The translations under genes and the position numbers were made by a program. Below, piece after piece: positions 1 through 10,300 of a stretch of 64,000 nucleotides of DNA. The stretch comes from Variovorax boronicumulans (GTDB lineage: Bacteria; Pseudomonadota; Gammaproteobacteria; Burkholderiales; Burkholderiaceae_C): contig NZ_JARXVG010000015.1 in the NCBI RefSeq assembly GCF_029892485.1, positions 62,001-126,000 of the forward strand, in the 5' to 3' direction. Below the pieces are notes generated by a model. It had not been told where the DNA came from, did no database searches, and was given only the letters and a program-made list of their open reading frames with translations. The stretch's first letter is position 1; each line of letters starts with the position of its first letter.

Positions 1-118
1 GGCGTTCGACCGCAGCACGCTCCTGATCCACGTGTTCGACCTGGAGGACGAGGCCGCCTTCGTCGCGACGATCAAGCAGCGCTACGAACGCCCGCTCATG
101 GAGATCTTCGAATCATGA
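1..118 (+). CDS. mrpE: Mrp-type cation/proton antiporter subunit E, C-terminal fragment
   Basis: This is the last 38 codons of a gene that begins before the window. The readable tail ends in KQRYERPLMEIFES, which resembles the conserved C-terminus of MrpE/PhaE. In the family, subunit E is a small membrane component of the multi-subunit Na+(K+)/H+ antiporter. The stop codon overlaps the start of the next gene as ATGA, and subunits F and G follow, which fixes the identity by operon order. Only the cytoplasmic tail can be seen here. Confidence 0.85.
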   Translation, partial: AFDRSTLLIHVFDLEDEAAFVATIKQRYERPLMEIFES

Positions 119-393
119 CGCCGATCCTTTTCTGGGCCCTCAAGTGCGCGCTGTTCCTGCTCGCCGTGGCCATGCTCTGCGCGCTCTTCCGGTTGCTGAT
201 CGGTCCCACCGCGCAAGACCGCGTGATGGCGCTCGATTGCCTCTACGTCAACGGCATGCTGATGATGCTGGTGCTGGGCATCAACTACGCGAGCAACGTG
301 TACTTCGAGGCCGCACTGCTGGTGGCGATCTTCGGTTTCGTCGGCTCGACGGCGATGGCCAAGTTCCTGCTGCGCGGGGAGGTGATCGAATGA
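115..393 (+). CDS. mrpF: Mrp-type cation/proton antiporter subunit F
   Basis: A 92-residue integral membrane protein with three hydrophobic segments (about residues 7-26, 38-56 and 62-82). It carries the family signature around RLLIGPTAQDRVMALDCLYVNG. MrpF is an essential small subunit of the hetero-oligomeric Na+(K+)/H+ antiporter in the inner membrane, used for pH and cation homeostasis. It overlaps mrpE by ATGA upstream and mrpG by ATGA downstream, so the three are translationally coupled. Length is typical. The ion (Na+ or K+) cannot be told from this subunit. Confidence 0.93.
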   Translation: MTPILFWALKCALFLLAVAMLCALFRLLIGPTAQDRVMALDCLYVNGMLMMLVLGINYASNVYFEAALLVAIFGFVGSTAMAKFLLRGEVIE

Positions 394-746
394 CGGATTT
401 CATCGTCGGGCCGCTGCCGCTGTGGGCCGAAATCGTCACCGCCGTGTTCGCCGTGCTGGGCGCGGCCTTCGCGGCCATCGGTTCCTTCGGCCTCGTGCGG
501 CTGCCCACCTTCTTCCGCCGCATCCACGCGCCGACGCTGGGCGCCACGGTGGGCGTGTGGTGCATGACCATCGCCACCATCGTCTACTTTTCGGTGCAGG
601 GCTACAGCCTGTTCCTGCACGCGATATTGATCGTGCTGTTCATCGCGCTCACCGCGCCGATCACCACCATCTTCCTGATGCGCGCGGCGCTGTTCCGCGA
701 ACGGCAAAAGGGCGGCGACGTGCCGCCGCAGGCGAAGTCGGGCTGA
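390..746 (+). CDS. mrpG: Mrp-type cation/proton antiporter subunit G
   Basis: A 118-residue membrane protein starting at the ATG at 390, which overlaps the mrpF stop. It has three hydrophobic segments and the family stretch GSFGLVRLPTFFRRIHAPTLGATVG at about residues 31-55. MrpG is the last subunit of the antiporter operon and contributes to complex assembly. The open frame runs upstream to 144, but that extension lies inside mrpF and is not credible as coding. The operon ends here and runs into the convergent xdhC-type gene 21 bases later. Confidence 0.92.
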   Translation: MTDFIVGPLPLWAEIVTAVFAVLGAAFAAIGSFGLVRLPTFFRRIHAPTLGATVGVWCMTIATIVYFSVQGYSLFLHAILIVLFIALTAPITTIFLMRAALFRERQKGGDVPPQAKSG

Positions 747-767
747 ACCGAGCAGCCCCGCGTGCGG

Positions 768-1790
768 TCAGCTCATCGCGAGCTGCTGCATGCCCTTGGC
801 GCGCGCCACTTCCATCTCACGCGGAAGCGTCACCGCGTTCTTCACCGCAAGGATTTCCGCCATCACGCTCACTGCGATCTCGGGCGGCGTCTTGCTGCCG
901 ATGTAGATGCCGATCGGCCCGCGCAGCCGCGCGAGCGATTCGGTGGTCTGGTCGAAGTGCTCGATCATGCGGTCGCGCCGCGCCTCGGCATTGCGGCGCG
1001 AACCGATGGCGCCCACGTAGAAGGCCTCGGTCTGCAGCGCTTCGAGCAACGCCAGGTCGTCGAGCTTGGGGTCGTGTGTGAGAGCGACCACGCAGCTGCG
1101 GCGGTCGGGCCTGAAGGCCAGCACCGCGTCGTCGGGCATCTCGGTGGTGATGTGAACGCCCGGCAGCGACCACGCCGTGCGGTACTCGGCGCGCGGGTCG
1201 CACAGCGTGACCGCGAAGCCGCTGAACTTGGCCATGGTCGCGAGGTATTCGGCCAGCTGGCCGGCGCCGATCAGCAGCATGCGGTACTCGGGGCCGAAGG
1301 TGTTGGTGAGCTCGGTGTCGTCCACCTTGAGCTCGTCGGGCGCGGTGGCTTCGGCGAGCTTCACGGCGCCGGTCGCGAGCGTTACGGTGCGCTGCATGAG
1401 CCGGCCTTTTTCGAGCTCGGCGACCAGGGAGGCCAGCGAGGCGGCGTCGGGGTCGTATTCGAGCAGCAGTTCCAGCGTGCCGCCGCAGGGCAGGCCGAAG
1501 CGATGCGCCTCGTCGGCCGTGATGCCGTACTTCGCGAGCGCGGGCGGCGCGCCCAGGGGTACGTCTTCGGCGTTGCCGTGCGCGCGGCTGTAGCGCGCAA
1601 TCAGGTCGTCCTCGATGCAGCCGCCCGAGACCGAACCGACCACCGCGCCGTCGTCGGCCAGCGCCATGATCGATCCGACCGGCCGCGGCGACGAGCCCCA
1701 GGTGCGCACCACCGTGGTCAGCAGCGCGCGCTTGCCGGCCTGCCGCCAGTCGCGCAGCGTGCGCAGCACCATGACGTCGAGGTTTTCCAT
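768..1790 (-). CDS. XdhC/CoxI-family molybdenum cofactor maturation protein
   Basis: A 340-residue protein with both family domains. The N-terminal XdhC_CoxI domain has SVSGGCIEDDL near residue 55 and LPCGGTLELLLE near residue 100. The C-terminal half is a Rossmann-like domain (LLIGAGQLAEYLA near residue 170, YVGAIGSRRN near residue 245). XdhC proteins bind molybdenum cofactor, help form its sulfurated form and insert it into the target hydroxylase. It is the last gene of the cox-like operon, 13 bases after coxG, so its client is very probably the large subunit encoded at 5539-7977. Confidence 0.9.
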   Translation of the reverse strand: MENLDVMVLRTLRDWRQAGKRALLTTVVRTWGSSPRPVGSIMALADDGAVVGSVSGGCIEDDLIARYSRAHGNAEDVPLGAPPALAKYGITADEAHRFGLPCGGTLELLLEYDPDAASLASLVAELEKGRLMQRTVTLATGAVKLAEATAPDELKVDDTELTNTFGPEYRMLLIGAGQLAEYLATMAKFSGFAVTLCDPRAEYRTAWSLPGVHITTEMPDDAVLAFRPDRRSCVVALTHDPKLDDLALLEALQTEAFYVGAIGSRRNAEARRDRMIEHFDQTTESLARLRGPIGIYIGSKTPPEIAVSVMAEILAVKNAVTLPREMEVARAKGMQQLAMS

Positions 1791-1803
1791 GGCGGATCCG
1801 TCT

Positions 1804-2493
1804 TCAGCCCGCGTCGCCTGGGGCGGCGGGAGCGTCCTTGTCGTCCTTCTTGCCGAGGCCGATCTTCTTCATGAAGCCCGACATGACACCGCCCTTCTCG
1901 CCGGGCGCCTCGGCCGCTTCCGGCGCGGCGGCGGGCGGCGGGCCGTAGCGGCTCTGCATCTCGGCGTCGAAGCGCTTGAAGAAATCGTCGGCCGTCGACT
2001 TGGCGGCGCCGTCGATCAGGCGCTGGCCCAGCTGGGCGATCTTGCCGCCGACCTGCGCCTGCACGGTGTAGTCGAGTTCGCAACCGGCCGGCGATGGGGA
2101 GGCGTCAACGGACACGGCTTCGGCAGGAGCCGCATCAGCTACCGCGCTCGCACCATCGGCCACCGCCGGCGCGACAGCCGTTTCGGCGGCACCGGCCAGC
2201 GGCCTGAGCGTCACGCTCGACGACCCCTTCGCAAACCCCGCCACACCGCCCTGCCCCTCGAAGGTGAGCTTGTAGCCGTCGGGCGCCACGATGTCCGACA
2301 GCACCACCTTGCCGCTGAACTTGGCCGACACCGGCCCGATCTTCAGCGCGAGCGCCACGCTGTACTGGTTCTCGCCAGTGAGCTCGAACTTGTCGCAGCC
2401 GGGAATGCACTTCTTGAGCGTCTCGGGGTCGTTGAGTGCCTCCCAGGCCTGTTGTTGGGTGACGCCGAGGCGGCGGTTTCCGAGCATTTCCAT
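1804..2493 (-). CDS. coxG: CoxG-type SRPBCC protein (CO dehydrogenase subunit G family)
   Basis: A 229-residue protein starting at the ATG at 2493. Residues 1-100 and about 143-185 make one SRPBCC fold, with typical openings such as AWEALNDPETLKKCIPGCDKFE and GQGGVAGFAKGSSSVTL. An Ala/Val-rich stretch of about 40 residues (about 103-142) interrupts it. A low-complexity linker then leads to a C-terminal GFMKKIGLGKK segment that could form an amphipathic helix. In the family, CoxG is linked to membrane association of CO-dehydrogenase-like enzymes and to quinone binding. It lies between coxE and the XdhC gene. Confidence 0.88.
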   Translation of the reverse strand: MEMLGNRRLGVTQQQAWEALNDPETLKKCIPGCDKFELTGENQYSVALALKIGPVSAKFSGKVVLSDIVAPDGYKLTFEGQGGVAGFAKGSSSVTLRPLAGAAETAVAPAVADGASAVADAAPAEAVSVDASPSPAGCELDYTVQAQVGGKIAQLGQRLIDGAAKSTADDFFKRFDAEMQSRYGPPPAAAPEAAEAPGEKGGVMSGFMKKIGLGKKDDKDAPAAPGDAG

Positions 2494-2522
2494 GGTGGGT
2501 CTTCCTTGTTTTATTCGGGGGT

Positions 2523-3743
2523 CTAACGACCGGACCGCATCAGCGCGGCGAGGCTGGCGGCCAGTTGTTCGAGGGCACTGAGATTGTGGACCGCGAGCAT
2601 CGCGTCCGCATGGCGGTGCAGCACGGTGGCCCCACGCGCCAGAGGGGCGTAGCCCTCGAAGCGCAGCAGCGGGTTGAGCCACAGCAGCCGGCGCGAATGG
2701 CGCCTGAGCCAGAGCAACTCGTTCTCAAGCACGGCGGGCTCGCCGGTGTCCAGGCCATCGCTGATCACCAGCACCAGCGTGCGGCGGCCCGTGAGACGAC
2801 GCGCATGGAAACGCCGGAGTTCGGCCAGCGAACTGCCCAGCCGCGTGCCGCCCGCGAAATCGTCGATGGCGAGGCTGGCCGCGCCCAGCATCGCGTCGGT
2901 GTCAGCCAGGCGGAAGGCCGGCGTCAGGTCGGTGAGGCGGGTGCCGAAGGCGAACACGTCGCGCCGCCCGGCCCGCCGGGTGGACGCATGCAGGAACGCG
3001 AGCAGCAGGCGCGCATAGCGCTCCATCGAGCCCGACACATCGACCAGCACCAGCAGCGGCAAGGGTTGCTCGCGCCGGGCCAGCCGCGGCAGGCGCAGGA
3101 TCTCGCCGCCGGTGCGCGCCGCCTCCTGCAGCACGCCGGGCCAGTGCATGCGCGCATGCTGCCGGCCCGCATCGCCCGCCACGCGCAGCCGCCGCGAGGG
3201 CAGCGAAGGAATCGGCAGCGTCACGTCGCGCGCGAGCCGCTCGACCAGCCGGTATTCGGAGGCACCGAGCGCGTTGAAGTCCGCATGCTGCAGCCGCTGG
3301 CGGTCGCTCGATGTCATCGCGGCATCGAACTCGACTTCCTTGTCGGGCTTGGCGGCCACGGCGGGCTTGGCTGGATCGCGCGGTGCGGTCAGCGCCTCGC
3401 GCACGCGCGGCCGCCGTTTGGACGGCTCGGCCTTGCCTTCGGCACTGGGCAGCATCTGCGCTAGCAGCTTGTTGGCGAGCTCGGGGTCGCGAAACCATGC
3501 GTCGAAGAGTTCGCGGAACACCATGCGGTCCTGCTCGCGGCTCACCATGACGGCTTCCATCGCGGCGCTCAGGTCCAGCTTGTTTTCCACGCCCACCAGC
3601 GTGACCGCTTCGGCGGCGAGCGCGATGCGCATCGCATCGGTGCGCACGCCGGCGCGGCGCAGCGCGCGGCCGAAGGCGGTGATGTTGCCGGCCAGCTTGC
3701 CGCTGCGGACGTCGCCCAGTTGCGGGATGCCGGTCGTCGTCAT
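2523..3743 (-). CDS. coxE: CoxE-type von Willebrand factor A domain protein
   Basis: A 406-residue protein chosen to start at the ATG at 3743 (MTTTGIPQLGD). The frame continues upstream, but only through the end of the ATPase gene. The C-terminal VWA domain shows a metal-ion-dependent adhesion motif, VLVDVSGSM (DxSxS), near residue 230, and VISDGLD near residue 330. In CO dehydrogenase systems CoxE works with the AAA+ ATPase CoxD in assembling the active-site cluster. The start lies 19 bases after the ATPase stop, consistent with one operon and a two-protein MoxR/VWA chaperone pair. Confidence 0.9.
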   Translation of the reverse strand: MTTTGIPQLGDVRSGKLAGNITAFGRALRRAGVRTDAMRIALAAEAVTLVGVENKLDLSAAMEAVMVSREQDRMVFRELFDAWFRDPELANKLLAQMLPSAEGKAEPSKRRPRVREALTAPRDPAKPAVAAKPDKEVEFDAAMTSSDRQRLQHADFNALGASEYRLVERLARDVTLPIPSLPSRRLRVAGDAGRQHARMHWPGVLQEAARTGGEILRLPRLARREQPLPLLVLVDVSGSMERYARLLLAFLHASTRRAGRRDVFAFGTRLTDLTPAFRLADTDAMLGAASLAIDDFAGGTRLGSSLAELRRFHARRLTGRRTLVLVISDGLDTGEPAVLENELLWLRRHSRRLLWLNPLLRFEGYAPLARGATVLHRHADAMLAVHNLSALEQLAASLAALMRSGR

Positions 3744-3762
3744 GCCATGGGGCCGCAGCGGA

Positions 3763-4665
3763 TCAGCGCGCGGCCGGCTCCTCGGGTTTGAGCAGGTCCG
3801 ACGCCAGCTCGCGCGTGAGCGCGGCCACGTCGTCGCGCTGCTTGAACAGGATGCCGGCGGTGTCGACCACCACTTCGGGGTCGAGCTCCACGGTGTCCAG
3901 CGCAATCAGCGCCCTCGCCCACTCGACGCTCTCGGCGATGCCGGGTGCGCGCTGGAAGGCGTTGATGAACGGTGCATCGCGCAGCCGCGCCACAAAGGCG
4001 GCGACCTGTGCCGAAAGCTTCTCGCCGGCCTCGGGCACCTGCGCCCGCACGATCGCCAGCTCGCGCTCGCGTTCGGGGTAGTCGAGCCAGTGATAGAGGC
4101 AGCGGCGCTTGACCGCATCGTTGAGCTCGCGCGTGCGGTTGCTCGTGAGGATGGTGACCGGCGGCACGACGGCGCGCACGGTGCCGAGTTCGGGAATGCT
4201 CACCTGGTACTCGCCCAGGTATTCGAGCAGGAAGGCCTCGAAGGGCTCGTCGGCGCGGTCCACTTCGTCGATCAGCAGCACCGCGCCGGGCGCGGGCGTC
4301 TGCAGCGCCTGCAGCAACGGGCGGCGGATCAGGTAGTGCGGCTGGTAGACCTCGGCCTCTACATCGCGCGCGGCACCGGTGGCTTCGGCCGCACGCATGT
4401 GCAGCAGTTGTGCGGCGTAGTTCCATTCGTAGAGCGCCTCGCGCTGCTCCAGCCCGTCGTAACACTGCAGCCGCAGCAGCTCGCGGCCGAGCGCCTTCGA
4501 CAGCGCCTTGGCCAGCTCGGTCTTGCCGACCCCCGGCTCGCCTTCGAGCAGCAGCGGACGCTGCAGCTTGAGCGCGAGAAACACGGCGGTCGCCAGGCGA
4601 CGGTCGGCGAAATAGCCGGCCTGCATCAGACCTTCGGAGAGGGAATCGATGGTCGGGAAGATCAT
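3763..4665 (-). CDS. coxD: CoxD-type MoxR-family AAA+ ATPase
   Basis: A 300-residue MoxR-type ATPase. Walker A is GEPGVGKTEL near residue 42, Walker B is VLLIDEVDRAD near residue 135, and a sensor-like LTSNRTREL lies near residue 175. MoxR ATPases act as chaperones for metal-centre assembly. CoxD of Oligotropha is needed to build the copper-sulfur-molybdenum site of CO dehydrogenase. It sits between the FAD subunit gene and coxE. Presence of the coxD/coxE pair does not prove CO as substrate, since many related hydroxylases carry them. Confidence 0.92.
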   Translation of the reverse strand: MIFPTIDSLSEGLMQAGYFADRRLATAVFLALKLQRPLLLEGEPGVGKTELAKALSKALGRELLRLQCYDGLEQREALYEWNYAAQLLHMRAAEATGAARDVEAEVYQPHYLIRRPLLQALQTPAPGAVLLIDEVDRADEPFEAFLLEYLGEYQVSIPELGTVRAVVPPVTILTSNRTRELNDAVKRRCLYHWLDYPERERELAIVRAQVPEAGEKLSAQVAAFVARLRDAPFINAFQRAPGIAESVEWARALIALDTVELDPEVVVDTAGILFKQRDDVAALTRELASDLLKPEEPAAR

Positions 4666-4723
4666 GGCAAAGCGTAGCGGAAGGCGCGAGGGCCTCGCGC
4701 CTTCCGGTGGGCGGGAGACTGCT

Positions 4724-5515
4724 TCAGCCCAGCGCCTTGGTGACGGCCCGTTGCGTGAGCACGCTGATCAGGTTGGCGCGGTAGGCGGCCGAGGCATGCA
4801 GGTCGCTGTTGAGATCGCTCGCATCGATCTTCACGGCCGCGGCGGCTGCCGCGGTGAAGCTCTTGTTGAGCGCATCCTCGAGCCCCGCATGGCGGAACAC
4901 ACCGTTGCCCGCGCCGGTGACGGCCACGCGCACGCCGCTGTCGTACTGCGCGAGGAAGATGCCGACGAGCGGAAAGTGCGAAGCCTTCTGCCGCAGCTTC
5001 TCGTACACGGCGCGCTTGGGGACCGGAAAGCGGATCGCGGTGATCAGTTCGTCTTCTTCCAGCGCCGTGGTGAAGAGGCCGACGAAGAAATCGTCGGCGG
5101 CGATCTCGCGCTTCGAGGTGATGACGGTGGCGCCGGAGCCCAGCACCGCGCTCGGGTAGCACGCCGCCGGATCGTTGTTGGCCACCGAGCCGCCGAGGGT
5201 GCCCATCGCGCGCACCTGCCGGTCGCCGATGCGCGAGGCCAGGTCGGCCAGCGCGGGGAAGGCGGCTTTCACGTCGGCGTTGTTCGCCACGTCGAGGTGA
5301 CGCGACATGGCACCGATGGTGATCGTGCCGCCATCCTTCTTGATGCCGGTGAGTTCCTTGATGCCGCTCAGGTCCACCAGTTGCTCGGGCGCGGAGAGCC
5401 TGAGCTTCATGGAGGCGAGCAGTGTCTGGCCGCCGGCGAGCGGCTTGGCGCCCGCGGCAATGAGTTGGGCCGCATCGGCCACGGTGACTGGCCGTTCGAG
5501 TGTGAAGGCGTACAT
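4724..5515 (-). CDS. coxM: FAD-binding medium subunit of a molybdenum hydroxylase (CoxM type)
   Basis: A 263-residue PCMH-type flavoprotein starting at the ATG at 5515. The two FAD pyrophosphate-binding loops are visible as AGGQTLLASMKLRL (about residues 27-40) and TLGGSVANNDPAACYPSA (about residues 110-127). A CO-dehydrogenase-type C-terminal domain follows. This subunit takes electrons from the iron-sulfur subunit and passes them to the acceptor. It starts 23 bases after the large-subunit stop. Some upstream frame is open but overlaps the large-subunit gene. Confidence 0.92.
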   Translation of the reverse strand: MYAFTLERPVTVADAAQLIAAGAKPLAGGQTLLASMKLRLSAPEQLVDLSGIKELTGIKKDGGTITIGAMSRHLDVANNADVKAAFPALADLASRIGDRQVRAMGTLGGSVANNDPAACYPSAVLGSGATVITSKREIAADDFFVGLFTTALEEDELITAIRFPVPKRAVYEKLRQKASHFPLVGIFLAQYDSGVRVAVTGAGNGVFRHAGLEDALNKSFTAAAAAAVKIDASDLNSDLHASAAYRANLISVLTQRAVTKALG

Positions 5516-5538
5516 GGTGTGTGATTCCTTCTGTGTTG

Positions 5539-7977
<2,439 letters not shown>

Positions 7978-7992
7978 GATGTGTTGCCTCCT

Positions 7993-8490
7993 TCAGGCCG
8001 TGACTGTTGCTTTGACCGGCGTGCCCGAGGCCATGGCCTCGCCGCCCATCTTCACGGCCTTCACGATGTTCTGGTAACCCGTGCAGCGGCACAGGTTGCC
8101 GTCGAGCAGTTCGCGGATCTCGGATTCGCTGGACTTGGGATGATGGGTGCACAGGTCGATGGCGCTCATGACCATGCCGGGAGTGCAGAAGCCGCACTGC
8201 AGGCCGTGGCATTCCTTGAAAGCCGCCTGCATCGGGTGCATGGTGCCGTCGGCTTCGGCAATGCCCTCGATGGTGGTGATGTCGGCGCCGGCCGCCTGTG
8301 CGACCAGCACGTTGCACGACTTGACCGCACGACCGTTCACATGGACGGTGCAGGCTCCGCATTGGGCGGTGTCGCAGCCGACGTGGGTGCCTGTGAGGTG
8401 GAGGTGCTCGCGGATCGCGTGCACAAGGAAGGTGTTTGGCGGTGCGTCGACCGTGACTGGGCGGCCGTTGACCTTGAAAGCTACCTGCAT
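7993..8490 (-). CDS. coxS: [2Fe-2S] small subunit of a molybdenum hydroxylase (CoxS type)
   Basis: A 165-residue ferredoxin-like subunit. The N-terminal plant-type cluster motif is CDTAQCGAC with a later C in VKSC (about residues 39-61). The C-terminal cluster uses CGFC and CRCTGY (about residues 99-138). It passes electrons from the molybdenum site to the FAD subunit. The ATG at 8490 is preceded by a GGAG motif 8 bases away. It is the first gene of the minus-strand operon S-L-M-D-E-G-XdhC and is divergent from the regulator at 8671. Confidence 0.94.
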   Translation of the reverse strand: MQVAFKVNGRPVTVDAPPNTFLVHAIREHLHLTGTHVGCDTAQCGACTVHVNGRAVKSCNVLVAQAAGADITTIEGIAEADGTMHPMQAAFKECHGLQCGFCTPGMVMSAIDLCTHHPKSSESEIRELLDGNLCRCTGYQNIVKAVKMGGEAMASGTPVKATVTA

Positions 8491-8523
8491 GTGGCTGTCT
8501 CCGTGAAAGGTGATGGCTGGTTG

Positions 8524-8554
8524 GCGAAAGGCATCTTGGATGCCCACCTTTCGC
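8524..8554. promoter_or_regulatory. Inverted repeat between the cox-like operon and its divergent regulator
   Basis: GCGAAAGG at 8524-8531 is repeated in inverse as CCTTTCGC at 8547-8554. An inner GGCATC/GATGCC pair (8530-8535, 8539-8544) is nested within it. It lies 34 bases before the coxS start in the 180-base divergent gap. It could be a regulator-binding site or a hairpin in the coxS leader. No clear sigma-70 promoter was recognised nearby. Confidence 0.4.
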
Positions 8555-8670
8555 ACTATCCTAGGCAAAACCCTCGACACTTGCGCAGCGCCCGCGAAAT
8601 TCTCAAAATGAAACAGCTTGCCTCCCGGTGAGCCAGGAAAAAAGCGGGCCCACCCGCGCGAACCCACACG

Positions 8671-9807
8671 ATGAATACCACGATCGTTTCGCCTCCTCCC
8701 GAGCGCTCCCTGGCCATTGCCCAAGCCCGGCGCGAGCTGCTCCACGGCGATGCGCCGCGTGCGCGCAGCGCCCTGCGCATCGATCCCTGGATCATCCGTT
8801 CGTGGCAGCGCTGCATCGAGGCCGGCCGCCGCCCGCAGCAGCGGGTGAGCTTCGATCCGGTGAGCCAGGCGGCCAGCCGCGAGGTGGCCGAGCGCAACCG
8901 GGCGCTGGTGACGGCGGCCCGGCCGGTGATCGAACGGCTCTCGCGCGCCATTGCCGACACCCGCTATTTCGCGATCCTGACCGACGCCGACGGCATCGTG
9001 GTCGACGTGGGCCGCCTGCCCGACGGCACCGATGCCGCCAGCCGCTATGCGCGGGACATCGGCCGGATCGGGGTCGATCTTTCGGAGCGCGCCATCGGCA
9101 CCTCCGCCATCAGCACCGCGCTGGCCGAGCAGGAATCGGTGTGGCTGCACCGCGGCGAGCACTTCTTCGACGACACCAGCGTCTACAGCTGTGCCGGCGC
9201 ACCGCTCTTCGGTCCCCGGGGCGACTGCATCGGCATGCTCGACCTGAGCGGCGTGCAGACGGTGGAGCGCCCCGAGCTGCGGCACCTGGCAGCGCTGTCG
9301 GCGCGCAGCATCGAGAACATGCTGGTCATGCAGGACCCGTGCGAGCTGCGGCTGCACCTGGCCTGGCCCGGCCATCCAGCCAACGAGGCCACCGAGGGCC
9401 TGGTCTGCATCGATGCCAGCGGCAACGTCACGGGTGCCAACGCGGCGGCGCGGCAAATGCTGCACCAGCCTCTGGCACGCGGGCAGCACGCGCTGCATTT
9501 CAACGACCTGTTCGCGCTCCCGCTGCACATGATGTTCGACGCCGCCCGGCGCGGCGATGCGGCACTCGAGGTGCCGCTGTGGTCGGGCCTGCGGGTGCAG
9601 GTGCGGCCGCAGCGCGGCGGCAGCGGCGCGGCCAATGTGCCGCCCGATGCGCGGCCCCGCCTGCGCGACGTGGAAACCGCGCTGATCCGCAAGGCCGTGG
9701 CCGACGCTCGCGGCAATGTGGCAGAGGCGGCGCGCACGCTGGGGATCAGCCGGGCGACCGTCTACCGCAAGCTCTGGCGCGGCCGGCCTGCCGGCGCGCC
9801 CGACTGA
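8671..9807 (+). CDS. AcoR-like transcriptional regulator lacking the AAA+ sigma-54 domain
   Basis: A 378-residue regulator. The N-terminus has the AcoR-type RSWQRCIEAGR stretch (about residues 43-53). A GAF sensor follows at about residues 85-215, then a PAS-like region near 230-300. The C-terminus is a Fis-type helix-turn-helix (NVAEAARTLGISRATVYRKL, about residues 349-368). The central AAA+ domain that contacts sigma-54 in AcoR, with its Walker and GAFTGA motifs, is absent. It probably acts as a conventional DNA-binding regulator. It is divergent from the cox-like operon and is the natural candidate to control it. No convincing ribosome-binding site precedes the ATG. Confidence 0.85.
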   Translation: MNTTIVSPPPERSLAIAQARRELLHGDAPRARSALRIDPWIIRSWQRCIEAGRRPQQRVSFDPVSQAASREVAERNRALVTAARPVIERLSRAIADTRYFAILTDADGIVVDVGRLPDGTDAASRYARDIGRIGVDLSERAIGTSAISTALAEQESVWLHRGEHFFDDTSVYSCAGAPLFGPRGDCIGMLDLSGVQTVERPELRHLAALSARSIENMLVMQDPCELRLHLAWPGHPANEATEGLVCIDASGNVTGANAAARQMLHQPLARGQHALHFNDLFALPLHMMFDAARRGDAALEVPLWSGLRVQVRPQRGGSGAANVPPDARPRLRDVETALIRKAVADARGNVAEAARTLGISRATVYRKLWRGRPAGAPD

Positions 9808-9829
9808 GCGCGCGCCGTTCAGCCTTCGT

Positions 9830-10207
9830 TCAGGCGCCGACCGGCACCTTGTCGAGAAAACCGGTCACCGACTGCAGCTTGCCCGCGTCGAGCCGCGCGA
9901 AGTCGGTGCCCTGGATCAGGTCCTCGGCACCGCTCGGGCCCAGCGTCCACGAGAAGCGCAGGTTGTCGCCGTGCGCCTCGGCCTTGCCGAACAGGTTGAA
10001 ACGGAAGCCCGGATAGCGCTGGTGCACCGCGCCGACCAGCGCGCTGATCTGATCGCGGCCGCTGGCCTGTGCCATCGGATCGACATAGTGCGCATCGGCG
10101 GTCCAGCCGGCCTCGATCAAGGCGGCGCGGCGGCCGGCATCGGTTTCGTTCCAGACGGCGATGTAGCGTTGGGCAATCGTGGCGGCGTCGTGTGCGGCGG
10201 TGTTCAT
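9830..10207 (-). CDS. SnoaL/NTF2-like domain protein
   Basis: A 125-residue small alpha+beta barrel protein of the SnoaL-like/nuclear-transport-factor-2 superfamily, with RYIAVWNETDAGRRAALIEAGWT near the N-terminus and typical HYVDPM and RYPGFRF segments. The ATG at 10207 is preferred because AAGGA lies 9 bases upstream; an ATG at 10216 is too close to it. Such proteins may be enzymes or ligand binders, and no specific function can be assigned. It follows the M81 peptidase gene by 93 bases and may be cotranscribed or independent. Confidence 0.8.
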   Translation of the reverse strand: MNTAAHDAATIAQRYIAVWNETDAGRRAALIEAGWTADAHYVDPMAQASGRDQISALVGAVHQRYPGFRFNLFGKAEAHGDNLRFSWTLGPSGAEDLIQGTDFARLDAGKLQSVTGFLDKVPVGA

Positions 10208-10300
10208 GATGAGCATTCCTTCTTGGAGGTTCAGACCCGCAACATCGCGGGGTGAAGGAATGGTCGCGCCGCACGCGCGCAGCGTCGATGACGTGGGAGG

